From assembly GCA_022264855.1 (NCBI GenBank), contig JABYQU010000024.1, positions 248,001 through 312,000 of the forward strand: DNA of 64,000 bases, written 5' to 3'. Below are positions 22,173 through 33,867 of the stretch, in pieces. A program made the translations under genes and the position numbers. Within the stretch, counting starts at the first letter, position 1. Each line of letters starts with the position of its first letter. The notes below the pieces were generated by a model, which was not told the origin of the DNA, did not search any database, and was given only the letters and a program-made list of their open reading frames with translations. The stretch is from Lenzites betulinus (Eukaryota; Basidiomycota; Agaricomycetes; Polyporales; Polyporaceae).

Positions 22173-25100
22173 GGCTGGGGTAGGTGATGGGGATCCCGAA
22201 CCTTGACGGGACGGGGTGCCTTTTGTACGTCCGCGGTGCGAGCGCCATGGTAAGGAAACGCTGCAGGCCAGATTCAGCAGATCTGGGCGGATGCCGATTG
22301 ACCGTTACAGCTTCGAAGGACAAACAGGACCGAATTGGAGCGGCTGGCGAACGGAATCCACGCCCCTGGGACGCGCTTCTGGGCAGCGCAGGACGCACGC
22401 CGTTTCACATAGGGCGTGACATAACGTGCGAGTTAAGAAATACGCAGGGTGGATACAGGATGCAGCTGACGGAAGCAGATAAGATGGTGCTGCCAAATGG
22501 GCAACGTCGGATGCCGTTATGCATGGAATGATGATATCTCAAGAACTCAGATATCAAAGTTGGAATCAGACCCTGCAAAAGGGGGAGGTGACTGGGGCAG
22601 GCGTCCGGCACGAAGGCTCCCTTCGATGCAGCAGGCCGGCGGGGCTCGATGAAGCGTGTGCGGCGGGCTTCCGAGAGGCCAGCCGCGTACGGGTTCGCGT
22701 TCTCTGAAAGCATGCGGCTACCAAGCGACGAGGATGTACTGTACGAGTTCCTCATGCATGCTATAGCCAGGAACAGGACGGACGGCCAATCGGACAGAGA
22801 CGCACGGGGAACGCCGGGTGCCGCAGGCCACGCATCAGGCGTACTGGGGCTGAGGATGAGTATGTACAAATGGGATCAGGTTGGCGCAGCGTCGATGGGG
22901 GGTGGAAAGGTCCGGACGGACAATCAAGCACGTACGGCGGGGCGGGAGCAGAGGCGACATAATTACATTCTGGGCGTGCACGGGAGGGTGTGATGGGGTC
23001 AGGCGGGCGGCCTCGCGCAAGAAAGGAGGCGGGGTGGGGCGCGTGGGAGTGGCTGGCAGGCGAAAGCGACCGAGGGCTGGTCGGGGTCGGGACGGCCCCC
23101 AGTGCGAACGTGTGCTGTGCCGACGGCGTGGTCGGGCGAAGGCGAACAGGACGCGCTTCTGATGGGCCGCGTCGGCGCCGGGCGTCTGCGAGAACACCGG
23201 ACGATGTAAGTACGCAGCGGCCGGGCTCTGCACCAGTCTGCACCTCGCCCTGCGCGGGCTGCGACGGACAGCGGCAGCACCCCGGCGTCGTCCGCAGATC
23301 GCCAGCGCACGCGTCGCCTCCAGACAGCGACAAATGACGCGCAGAACATACATCAGAAATGTGGCGTTTGAGTTCGTCCTCCTCGTTCTATAACTTACGT
23401 GAGCGCGCGAGGGAAACTGTCCGCCACGTCCGGCGACTCCTCCCTCCCCAGCGCTGCATCGCATTTGCACCGTTCAGGCTGCCCCCTCCGCCCGTCTCTG
23501 CTCCGTCCAGCCCGGGCTGCCACCCGACTCCCGCTCCCCCGGGCCCATCTCTTTAGGCAATCTCGTCCTCGCACCCGGCGCGCGCGCCCCGGACGTCTCC
23601 CAGCCCATGCCGTGCGGGCCGTGCGCACACCCCGGTCCAGCGCGTTCGGGGATCGCGACGGAGATATCTCTGTCCCACTCGCGGTCCCGCGAATGAGCGA
23701 ATCTGTCCGATCACGCAGGAGCTCATCACACCCGCGGGCCTGTCTGGCCAAGGGCGCGCTGCCTTCTCCTGCTGCAGGGCGCACGGGAAGGCACACGCCA
23801 TCGACCGGTGCGAAGCCCACTAGAAGCCCACCGTTCCGCGCCCTGTCACAGCGGCACTCTGCGGGTGGTCGGCCGACCGAGTAAGATTCAGTTTAGAATT
23901 TGGATGGGAAAACTCACCGGACCCCGATGCCAGCTGATGATCTTCCGGTCCGCCTGACGACAGCCCACCCAGAGCCAATTCATTCGCAAGCCCTCCGTCC
24001 AAGGTTCAATGGCGCTGTCATTCTCCCAGTCATCCGACATGACGTTCCTGGGCGGAACCGCCGTCCAGAGGGGTTCCCAGATAGTGCGCGGGCGTTCCTA
24101 CGCGACAAGCGAGCCCAGAGATGAAAAACCTGCACTGAAGACGCCATCAGGGCAGAGCAGAGACGTTCGTGCGCACACCGTCGAGTCCTCGATAACGAAT
24201 AGATTGAGCATGGAATCCCGAGTACCAGCGGCCGCAAGTTCCCTGCCCGTGAAGACGTGTTATAGACTCCGATGCAGCGGCCATTCGCGTCGAGATAAGG
24301 ACTGTGCGGCTACGCAGTCGCAGAATAGGCTGAGAAAGCCAACCGTACTGAGATATTGGGCTCCTGCTGCGTGGGTGAGTCGAAGAGAAACGAGTAAGTA
24401 CGCGTACTTCGTTCCTGGTCAACCTAAACGGGCGAAAGCGAACACCGGTGACATGTTTGTGTGTATTTGCCTTGTGGCGCCATCCATCAATACTCCCGCC
24501 AAGGTGGCAGCTCTGCGCCACTGACTGTTAGCGAAGTCGCGAAGTTGCGCACCGACAATGTCGCGCTACCCGATGCGCCCCCACCGCATATATTCCCTGA
24601 AGCCCCGTCCAGGTGAGTTCTGTCTGTGATGCACCAGAATCACGATTCACAGAACGACGCCCGCAGCTTGACGCAGAAGTCCCACGCGAGTACGATTCGC
24701 TCAGACACCCGTCCTCCTGGAACGCCGTTAGCGGCGGCAGGATCGCAACGCGCGGACTTCGCGCGGTTTATCAATTGCGGAAGGCCAATCTGTTTCCTTT
24801 GGGAACGTTCACGTCGACATGATACCGCAATCTGCTCCCCGAATCCGCACTATGCGAAATTCGCGCATATCGCGACGACCCAGCGTCACATTTGGACAAA
24901 TGTGATGCCCACCTCCCGCAGCCGCGCATACTGCAAATATGCACCGACGGAGTGGGATGTCCGACCTTTCTCCAGACAGGCGAAACGCACTCGAGTCAAT
25001 GTCCTCGCGGGTTCTCGCCACGCACGCGTGCACGGGCCGGCGCACGGAGGCTGGACCTCGAGCTGGGGAGCAAGGTCGCCGCGGCGCCAGACGCGGCCTT

Positions 25101-26527
25101 CCCTGGTCGAGCTCGTGTCATGCCCATAGCGGGCCACGGCGATGGAGTGTCGCCAACTCTCGCCACTCGTCCGCTGCACGTCCAATTGCCGTCGGCTTAT
25201 TCTTCCTCACAGGTCTGTCTTCGCGAGCCTGTGTGACAGTGCCGACAGCGGCGAATTCTGTGTGCGTTTGTGTGGACCGTCGCATGCGGCGCACACGAAG
25301 TTGTGGGCACGGCGCTCGTGGGCGTACCTCTCGGTGCTGATAGAGTTTGTCCTCACGCTAGTGCACGGCCATGGACGCCTCGGATACGCAGACTCGCTTG
25401 AATGCCTACCCCACTCCGCTATGGCTTCCACGCGCTCCCATTCGGTCCCTGGGCACGCTCTCGGCGCGAAGGGGGGGGAGCCAGAGCCCCAGAGACTCCG
25501 CCCCGAAGACGGTGGGGATCTTCGCCGTACCGAAAGGTGGGGAAAGCGCAACCCTGTTGCCCCCATAGGCGATGCTAACACAACGGCATCAGATTGACAG
25601 GTGCTGTGGATCACAGCTGGAGCGTCGGATAACCTGCGGTTAGCGAGCCCGTGCGGCCTTGTTACATACGATACGCTGCCCACATGTCCCCCAGCTCGCC
25701 CTCCTTCTTCTGCCGTGCCCCCTCCGCCTTCGCGCGCACGCTCTTCCCATGGCAGCTTTTCATTACCGTTCCGGAACCTCAAAATGTGCCCCCACCCGGG
25801 GACGTGCTCGCCCATCGTGCTCGGATGTACTAGCGAAAGCCTCTCACCGCTGCCGTGCCATAACCAACGCCCTTGTTTCCCCCAACGCCGCCACTGGCCC
25901 GTAAGGCGCGTCCGGGCCTGCCTCAGCCCGCCCGTCCTCGAGCACCAACCGGTCTTTGCTTCCGGCCTGGTGCAGGGCTGATGTAGATCCTGCGGCCCCG
26001 CATAGCGCGGGCGCCTCGTCCCAGGGCACGCCAGCACAATATAGTAGAATGTAGCAGCGGACGACGGGGGCAATCCGGGGCAGGGCGCAAGCGAGAGTCC
26101 GCCCCGACGCCAGTGGATCGACGACAGATCGCGCAGTGTGACATATTACACAATTAATATATTTGGCGCATTGAGTCGTCGGCACGGGAGTGCGCTATTT
26201 GTGCGCGCGTGCGAGCCGCGCAGTGCGGGAGAGGCGCGGATCGGGGTCGCGGAGGACGTCGTCAACGGGGCACTCGCGGGCGTGATGGGCGACGACGACG
26301 GACTTACGCAGCGCAGCGGCGGGCGGGCGGGGGGTCCCGCGAGTCGCGACGACGCGTGACAACGTGCGTGCCTGCGCTAAACGTTCGCTAAGCGCGGCCG
26401 TGGTGGCGTGCGGCGCGTCATACGTCGCCCCCGTCGCGCGGCCTCGCCTGCGCGGCGTTCCCGCCTCTGCCTGCTACTACCACGACCACCACCCCGTCTG
26501 CCCCGTCTGCCCCTGCTTCCTGCTCGA
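22173..26527. other. 4.35 kb gene-free, GC-rich divergent region
   Basis: This stretch lies between the starts of the zinc-cluster gene (-) and the phosphatidylserine synthase gene (+). Open frames up to 288 codons exist (25207-26073, minus) but are Arg/Pro/Ser-rich, overlap one another on both strands and match no family I know. No tRNA or transposon ends are seen. It may contain long leaders or regulatory DNA, or lineage-specific genes I cannot recognise. Confidence 0.45.
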
Positions 26528-28723
26528 ATGGACACCGCGCGCGCGGACGACCCCGCGCTCTCGTCATCGTCCCCCCTGACATCACCCATCGACGAGTCCG
26601 ACAACCCGCTCTCCCCGCCGCTCGACGCCCAGGAGCCGCTTAGCTTGCCGGGCCTCGATGGCACCCCCGTGCGCTGTGAGTGCTCTGCTTCTCCTGTCAG
26701 GCTGTTCTCTTATCCGCATGCGTAGGGTTTGATGTGAGTCCGTAGGCGTTTCTCGAGCACCCGCGACTCAATGCAGCCCAGGCGGACCGCAAGGAGTCGT
26801 ACACCCACATCACCCCGTTCCAGGAGCAGCATGACACGACTATTGAGTGCGTCGTGCTGCGGTGCGCCCATGATCAGTGCCAATCGTTTTCCCAGGTTCT
26901 TTTACAAACCCATAACGCTCACGGCGCTCGGGCTGGGCATGGCCGTCCTGGCGTATGTCGCGATGACGCAGGACGTGCTGCGCGAGGGCAACGAGAAGAA
27001 GCGGATGTATGTCATCCTCGGTCCTGTTCCTATGCCCACACTCGGCCTCGGGCTGCGTAGCTAATGCACCCCCCAGCGGCATCCTCGCCTCCATCGCGTC
27101 ATTCCTCCTCTTCTCGATGATACAGTTCCGCGACGGGCCGTTCATCAGACCCCATCCAGGTGCGAGTGCCTGACGCATGCGCATGTCCGTGCGCGGCCGA
27201 CCCAACCTAATCGCCCGCCCCAGCGTTCTGGAGAGTTATCCTCGGTATCAACCTGCTGTATGAATTGGCGATGGTCTTCCTGCTCTTCCAGGACCTTGAC
27301 TCCGCGCGGAGCATGATGACCTTCCTCGACTCGAGCTTGGGCAGGCCGCTTCCGGAAAAGAGCTACGCGGAGAACTGTGACCTCACCCCACAGAACATAT
27401 GGGTAGGGCTATTTTGCTCGCGGCCTCCGCGCCACCGCTTACACGAGGCAGTAGAACGCCATTGACATCTTCTGCTTGGCCCATGCGCTCGGGTGGTTTG
27501 GCAAGGCCCTGATCCTGCGCGACTATTGGTTCTGCTGGGTGCGTGCGTCCCGATGCGGGCCTCCTCGCCTGCGCTCTAACCTCCCCGCCAACAGATTCTG
27601 AGCGTCGCGTTCGAGTTTGCGGAGTATAGCCTGCAGCACCAGTTGGCGAACTTTGCAGAGGTACGTCATCCGCCGCCGTCGCGCCGAGGCACCCCGCTGA
27701 CGATCGCCGTCGCAGTGCTGGTGGGATCATGTGCGTGAGGCTCATCTCGGTGGAATGTCGCGCTGCTGAACGCACACGCAGTGGATACTGGACGTTTTGG
27801 TCTGCAATTGGCTCGGGACCTACCTCGGTACGCTCGCGACGGGTCCCCGTCGCCGCACCACCGCTAATTATACTGCGGCCAGGGATGAAAACGTGCCAGT
27901 ACTTTGAAGTCAAGGTTCGCTCGTCCTGTTCCGCGGCGAAGCGCATGCTGACCCCGGATAGCACTACACCTGGAGGGGGTTCCGCCAGACGCGAGGCATC
28001 CGCTCGAAGACCAAGCGCGTCATCAGCCAATTCTCCCCGCACGATTGGACGACGTTCAAGTGGGAGGGAACCGCGTCGTTCGGGCATTACTTCACGGTCG
28101 TGCTCCTGCTGGCGGTGTTCCTAGCGGCTGAATTGAACCCTTTCTACCTCAAGGTTCGTGCGCCTCGCTCGTGGCTCTTAAGCCTCCGTGCCCCGCTGAT
28201 GCGTTGTCACCACAGGCGCTGCTATGGATGGAACCCGACCATCCGTTCGTGATCGCGCGTTTAGTGGGAGTCTTCCTCTGCGCACTGCCTGCCGTGAGAG
28301 AGCTGTTCCAGTACGTGAACGACCCGAGGTGCGCGGCTTCTCTTCCCCACTCTGAACAAAGGCGGGCGACTGACGATCGCGTCCATTCACTCCCACTCAC
28401 ACCCCCGTCCTCCTGCCTGGCGCCACAGGAGGGCGGTGCGCATGGGCCAGCACGTCTGGCTGCTGCTCGCCACGATCGGCACGGAGCTGCTCGTGATCGC
28501 GAAGTGGAGCCAGGGCCAGTTCCCGGAGCCCCTGCCCGCCGCGGTGCGCTGGGCATGGACGGTGGGCGCGTCGCTGCTCGTGCTGTACCCGACGGTCTGG
28601 GTACGCGGTCTGCACACATTCATCGGGGGCGGTCAACTGACACGGCCGCTGCAGTTCGGTGTCCCGGCGGCGAGGCGGTATCTGCGCCACCACCAACGTA
28701 ATGCGAAAGCGAAAAGTGCATGA
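26528..28723 (+). CDS. phosphatidylserine synthase, base-exchange (PSS1/2) type
   Basis: The family makes phosphatidylserine by exchanging the head group of phosphatidylcholine or phosphatidylethanolamine for serine in the ER membrane. About nine exons assemble. An acidic Ser/Pro-rich N-terminus is followed by EFFYKPITLTALGLGMAVLA (first membrane segment), SFLLFSMIQFRDGPFIRPHP and FWRVILGINLLYELAMVFLL. The catalytic core then comes: [39 protein letters not shown] and [20 protein letters not shown], followed by HYTWRGF. Several membrane helices end the protein (YFTVVLLLAVFLAAELNPFY, LLLATIGTELLVIAKW). The start at 26528 is the first ATG before the acidic region. A final intron at 28599-28652 is in frame and free of stops, so a naive ORF retains it. 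The CDP-DAG synthase CHO1, the usual fungal enzyme, has a different motif and is excluded. Confidence 0.9.
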
Positions 28724-31143
28724 CGCCACTGCGGCCGGCCGGGGTGACGGGCTGCGCGGCGCGTGCATCAGCAGCGGTAGAGGTAGCGTACGGCAGAGGG
28801 GGCAATAGCAGCAGAGCAGCGCAGCGTAGAGATGGGCGCGCGCGCGGCGTGTGCGCCGGTGTACAGAGAGAGGCCCAGCGGCCGGGCGTATTACAGAGGC
28901 TGCTATTCTCGCGCCAGGCACGAGGCGGGAGCGCGTCTGTTCCCAGGCGCAGAGTTCGCCGCAGAGGCAGCAGGCGGGCGGGGGCAGTAGCGGCGGCGGG
29001 TGCGCACCGGCGACAAATGCCAGTGCCAATGGACGGGGCGGGAAGCAGCCCGAAGCAGGCGGACCGCATGGGACGCGTCGCGCGTGCCGCATCTCGCGCT
29101 GATCTCGATTGTGTATCTCGGAGAAAGGCACAGCTCTGCGCGCGATCGATAGGATCCAGGCGCGCGCGTTCGCTTTCGGTGGGAGAACGCGATCGCGCGA
29201 AGAAGCGTGCCCGCGCGCGCTGGCGGCCCGCCCCGCCCCGCGCGCCCCCCGCGCACAGCGGCGGCGGCGGGAGATTGGGGGGAGATAGACCGTCCGTCCG
29301 CTCCTCGACCCCGCGGTGATCCATCAGCCAAGCACTATTAGCATCCACCCCGCGCCCCTGCGCCCTCCCGGGAAGCACCAGCATGCCCCGCGGAGTGATG
29401 TCATGGCGATCTCCCACCGTCTTATGTGCGCCGAGCTCGCGCGAGGGCGGCGGGGGCGCGCGGGCCAGGCGAGGGCGCGCCGGGCCGCCGCTGAGTATTA
29501 GTATTGAATGCTGATAAGTGGGTGCTGCAGCGGCGCAGCGCACAGAAGCACTGGCGCGGCGGCTGGGCAGCCACGCAGCGAGCGAACACTGCTGACAGCG
29601 GCCGCCGGCGAGCAGCGCCGGGCACCTGCAGCGAACGGGGGCTATCAGCGCGGCGCGCGCGGGTAGAGCGAGTGCTGCATGGAGATGGTGCCGAATAGCT
29701 TAAACTGTACGCACGGCGGTAGGCGCACGCCGCGAAGGACCCTGGGGCCTGAGGCCGAGGAGCGATGGGGAGGGGGGGACCGGTGCAGCAGCCGTCGAAG
29801 CGCGGAGACGGACGGATGGGCCTTCCGAAGCGGAAGTCGCGCTGCCCGCGGCGGGGTGCGTGCACGCGCGAAGAGGAGGGCCGTGCGTCTGCTGCTAATA
29901 GTTGGAGGCGCGCGCCGTGCCGTTCCGGGCGGCGCGCACGGACTTGCCTGTCCTGGCGGGGCGAGGGCGTGTTTGATAGACGTGCGGGGGACACGTCCGA
30001 CGCCGGAGCTCGAGCCTGGCTAGGAGCCCTGCAGATAGGCGTGCTCCCACGTCGCCCCGCGGTGGCGTCACGCCGTGTGCGCTGGAGAGCGCGGCGGGTT
30101 TCTGTTGGGCCGCGATCATGCGTCCAGGGCCGGGGGGCCTTTGTCAGGGGACCAGCGAGTCAATGCGCGAAGGACGCGCGCGGGCTTCGACGTCCACAAC
30201 CAGAAGCGAGCGGGTGAGGCGGACGGCGGCGTCGTGAGCTGCTCCGCGATGGATGGGCCCGGGCGGCGGCCTTCGCTGTCGCTCCCAGCCTGGGGCGGGC
30301 TCAGCGCTCAGGGCCGGGAGGGCATCCGCGAGGCCGCGGCGGCGGTCACTAGAACGCAGTGGGCAGCGGCCGTGCATGGGGGAGAGCAGAAGACGTACGT
30401 GTGTGTCTATCAGGCTGCTGCTTCGCTACGGGACCTTTGCTGGGAAGCTATGTTGTTTCCAAGTAGCGATGGAGGGCCCGAATTCGGTGCTGTGCCCGAC
30501 CCGGTGGTTGTTTAGTCCTGATCGGACGCAGGCGGGTGAGTAGGCTGCAGCTTTGCGATTTCCTGCCTAGTGAGCTGGTAGCTCGTGGAACGTAGCGTGA
30601 AACAGGAACACAATAGTCTCAGCCGATAGCATAGAGTGAGCGTTGCCTTTTGTGTGCCCAATTGTGCAGCACATAAGGGCATGATGTGCACATACTCAGT
30701 GTTCTACTCAGCATTCTACCGGCCATTGTGGCACTGCCATATATACTCTACCGCTTGTTTTCGATTGCGTGTACAGAACTACGTACAGGGAGCCAGTCAT
30801 GATCAACGCCACAAGGAGGTCGCCCAGCAAGAAGACATGGTAATGATTTTCGGCGCAGATCGCCCAATGGGCTCCGCGCGTGGAGGGAGGTGCAGAGGAC
30901 ACGTCGCGTTGTGGCGGACACTGACAACGTAGTAAGAGGATTTCCATAAACGGCATGGTACGGGAACATTCTAGCGACTGCGAGCGCCTGCGCCGATCGT
31001 CGAGAGCGTCATTGCTAAGCCTCTCCATCCGCAACGCACCTCCATGTAAAGCTCGCCGTGACTCGACGCAGCATCACCTCTTGTTCAGCTACCACCACCA
31101 TCTCCTTCTACGCTGTCTTGAACCACTTGCATCGAGTCCGATA
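28724..31143. other. 2.4 kb GC-rich intergenic
   Basis: No recognisable gene. Frames up to 307 codons (28620-29543, minus) are Arg/Ala/Pro-rich and antisense to the end of the preceding gene. The last 400 bp are less GC-rich and should hold the RING gene promoter. Confidence 0.45.
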
Positions 31144-33867
31144 ATGGACGGCAATAATCAGCCAAACGACGGCTTCTTCAGCCACCTTCTGGACCCCCAT
31201 CTCGGCCAGGTCATAAACGGTCTCGTTCGCAGCTTGCTACCGCACCACGATCAGCAGCAGCAGCCCCCAGCGCAAGCACCACAACCCACTAATCAGCCCG
31301 CCGAGCAAGCTGTCCCCATGCAACCGGAAACAACACGAACGGAGTCGAACTCGAGCATAGGGGGCGACAGCCTTATTGTAAGTACAAACAGTGTTGTCCC
31401 ATCTGGCGGTCGCTCACACGCGCCGGTTACTTCATTGTTACAGGAGTCACCATCTTCGAGCAGCTCGCAGCCGGCTCTGGTATATACTATCGCAGCGCCC
31501 CACAGTGATGGCTCTGCACACCAACCTTCTCCTCCAAGTGGCGCGAGTGAGCCTCACGACGTCGAAATGTCCTCATCTGAGAGTCACTCCGAAGCGGGCG
31601 CATCCTCCGGCTCGTCTGCGGCGAGGCCACAACCTACCACGCATAACAGTCGGCGTGTGCGGGTAGAAGACGAAGAGGAAGACGAGGATCACTGGCGAGA
31701 GTCGAATCGCCAGCGGATACACTCCCCAACTCCCCACGATGACCAGCACCACTACATGCCCATACCCGACGACCATGGAGTTCCTCAGGCTTCTCATGCC
31801 AACGCTCCCCCATCGCCTCCATACGCGCCTCCTGCAGCTCCAGCCGAGGCTCCTCAGCCGCCTCCCGGCAGGTTGACTTGGACGTTTGACTTCCTGCCTA
31901 TCAATGCCAACGGAGCGCAGACACATACAGTTCATCACATCCACCACGAACACGTCCAAGCAGGGAATGGACAGGCTCATGATCACGCCCATGACCATCA
32001 CGAGCATCAGCACCACGACCTCCTTCCGTTGCTGAACTTCGTAATCAACATACCCCCTCCCGGTGGTGACGCTCAAGCACAGCCTGCCGCGGCAGCCGCA
32101 CACGGTAATGCCCTCCCTGCGTTCACCTTCCGTTCGTCTTTTTACCCTATGTACGCAGGCGGCGGGAACGCCCCGGGAAATGCGGGGTTCGCATTCCCGC
32201 CCTTTGCGTTCCCATTCGGGTTTGGAATGGACATGCTGGAGGAGCGTGATGACCCGGAGCGTGCGCAGAGGCTTGTCGACGGCCTCGAAGAAGTGCCCGT
32301 CGGCCTCATTCAGCGCATGGAACGCGCAGGCGGGCCTGGGACCTCGCAAGGCGAGGCGCCGACCTGTGCGGTCTGCTGGGAGAGCCTGCTCGAACCGGAA
32401 GGCGGCGGCTTCGAGGGCAATGCCGAGCTCGCGCGGGCGGAGGCCGCGCAGGCCGTGCGTGACGCTGCGGCTTCTCAGCAGGAGCGCGAGGGCTCGATGG
32501 ATTCGGACACTGACAGCGAGACGTCCACGTCCGCGTCCGCAAGCGAGGCATCCTCGTCGTCAGCATCGGGCTCTTCCCACTCGACAGCCCCGTCAACATC
32601 GCCCGGCGTGCAGAAACACCCGGAGATTGTGGTCCTTCCATGCTCACACGTCTTCCATGCGTCTTGCCTTCTCCCGTGGTTCTCCAAGCCGGGCCGCACG
32701 ACGTGCCCGTCGTGCAGGTTCGACATTGATCCCGACTCGTTGACTTACAAGCCGCGGCCGCTTCGGGCTCGCCCTGCCCAACCCGCGCCAGCGCCTCCGG
32801 CTGCCGCCGAAGGGGCACCACAGCCGCAGCAGCAACAGCAGCAACCACATCCCTGGGGTCATATCCACCTTCCGCCCTTTGGGCCTCCTCCGCCTCCACC
32901 TGCAGCACCCAACGTCGCGCAATCACCTGCGCCCAATGCGCAGGGCGCCAATCCCGGTGTTCAGCCACAGGGTCCGGGTCCTGAGGGACAGCCAGGGCAT
33001 CAACAACACCAGCCACTGCCACCCTTCATAACCTTCGACATCAGCATGATCATCCCCGTATTCCCTGGTCGACCCGCTGGCGCCGCGCCGCCCGCACCTG
33101 GCACGCAGGCTGCAAACGGTGCCGCTGGTGCCAATCCCCAGGGCGCGGCGCCTCCCCCGATTCGCACTGATCACCACGGACTCCGGATGGACGACCCCAT
33201 ACTCACCGAGGCGGTTCGGAGCACAATCGAGCGTATGCTGCGCGGGCCTCCACCCGCCGCCGCTCGCGCCCAGCCACAGCAGCCAGCTGCAGCCGGCGCC
33301 GACGGCGCAGCCCCTGCAAATAACGCGAACCCGCCGCCCCCGGTGATGCCCCCTCCGTTCGACTGGTTCACGTTCGCCGGCCCGCTCCCTGCAGGCTTCC
33401 CGCCCGTGCCGCCCCTGCACGCCGCGCGCGGTGCGCCCCAGGCGCCCGCACCAAAGCGCAAGTGGACGCTCCCGCCCGCGCCCGGCCCCACGCTGCGCCA
33501 GCTCGTCGAGCGCAACGAGCGCGAGATGGGCCTGCGCTGCTCGGACGTGAGCTGCGGCCTCGGGCCCTCGGACGAGGACCCCGTCACGACGTTCGACACC
33601 GCGGCGCTCCGGCAGATCGCCATCCGCCCGCTGAAGGGCGAGGGCGAGGGCGCGGTGTGCGCGCACAGGTTCCACCCGTCGTGCCTGGTGAGCGCGGAGC
33701 GCGTCGCCGGGTGGGGCGGCGAAGACAAGAAGGAGGAGCGGGAGAACGCGGACGCGGGTGCGGGCGCGGGGGAGGAGGGGGACGTCGAAGTGTCGTGCCC
33801 GGTGTGCCGCGCTGTCGGCGTCATCTCGCGCGTGGACTGGGACGAGGGCGCGTGCGCGCTGGCGTGA
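31144..33867 (+). CDS. large RING-H2 protein with His-rich region, probable E3 ligase
   Basis: This is a probable ubiquitin ligase. The first Met, at 31144, begins MDGNNQPNDGFFSHLLDPHL. Early residues are Gln/Pro-rich. A likely in-frame intron at 31378-31443 (66 bp, GTAAGT to CAG, no stop) leaves 885 residues. A His-rich stretch at about 31921-32022 has 14 His in 32 residues. The RING starts with CAVC (about 32365). Eighty-eight residues later it resumes with LPCSHVFHASCLLPWF and TCPSCRFDID. A Pro/Gln/Ala-rich linker follows. The C-terminus has a second zinc-like set: CSDVSC, CAHRFHPSC and CPVC. It ends with GACALA. There is no membrane segment or signal peptide. The frame upstream of 31144 stays open but looks like leader. 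Substrates are unknown. Confidence 0.8.
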   Translation: MDGNNQPNDGFFSHLLDPHLGQVINGLVRSLLPHHDQQQQPPAQAPQPTNQPAEQAVPMQPETTRTESNSSIGGDSLIVSTNSVVPSGGRSHAPVTSLLQESPSSSSSQPALVYTIAAPHSDGSAHQPSPPSGASEPHDVEMSSSESHSEAGASSGSSAARPQPTTHNSRRVRVEDEEEDEDHWRESNRQRIHSPTPHDDQHHYMPIPDDHGVPQASHANAPPSPPYAPPAAPAEAPQPPPGRLTWTFDFLPINANGAQTHTVHHIHHEHVQAGNGQAHDHAHDHHEHQHHDLLPLLNFVINIPPPGGDAQAQPAAAAAHGNALPAFTFRSSFYPMYAGGGNAPGNAGFAFPPFAFPFGFGMDMLEERDDPERAQRLVDGLEEVPVGLIQRMERAGGPGTSQGEAPTCAVCWESLLEPEGGGFEGNAELARAEAAQAVRDAAASQQEREGSMDSDTDSETSTSASASEASSSSASGSSHSTAPSTSPGVQKHPEIVVLPCSHVFHASCLLPWFSKPGRTTCPSCRFDIDPDSLTYKPRPLRARPAQPAPAPPAAAEGAPQPQQQQQQPHPWGHIHLPPFGPPPPPPAAPNVAQSPAPNAQGANPGVQPQGPGPEGQPGHQQHQPLPPFITFDISMIIPVFPGRPAGAAPPAPGTQAANGAAGANPQGAAPPPIRTDHHGLRMDDPILTEAVRSTIERMLRGPPPAAARAQPQQPAAAGADGAAPANNANPPPPVMPPPFDWFTFAGPLPAGFPPVPPLHAARGAPQAPAPKRKWTLPPAPGPTLRQLVERNEREMGLRCSDVSCGLGPSDEDPVTTFDTAALRQIAIRPLKGEGEGAVCAHRFHPSCLVSAERVAGWGGEDKKEERENADAGAGAGEEGDVEVSCPVCRAVGVISRVDWDEGACALA

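Noticed and set aside
24009..24524. 171-codon plus-strand frame
   Set aside because: No domain, no intron or start context; composition not distinguishable from noise by eye.
25207..26073. 288-codon minus-strand frame in the intergenic region
   Set aside because: Arg/Gly/Pro/Ser-rich, overlaps frames on the other strand, no family or splice support.
28620..29543. 307-codon minus-strand frame
   Set aside because: Begins antisense to the phosphatidylserine synthase gene and is Arg/Ala/Pro-rich.
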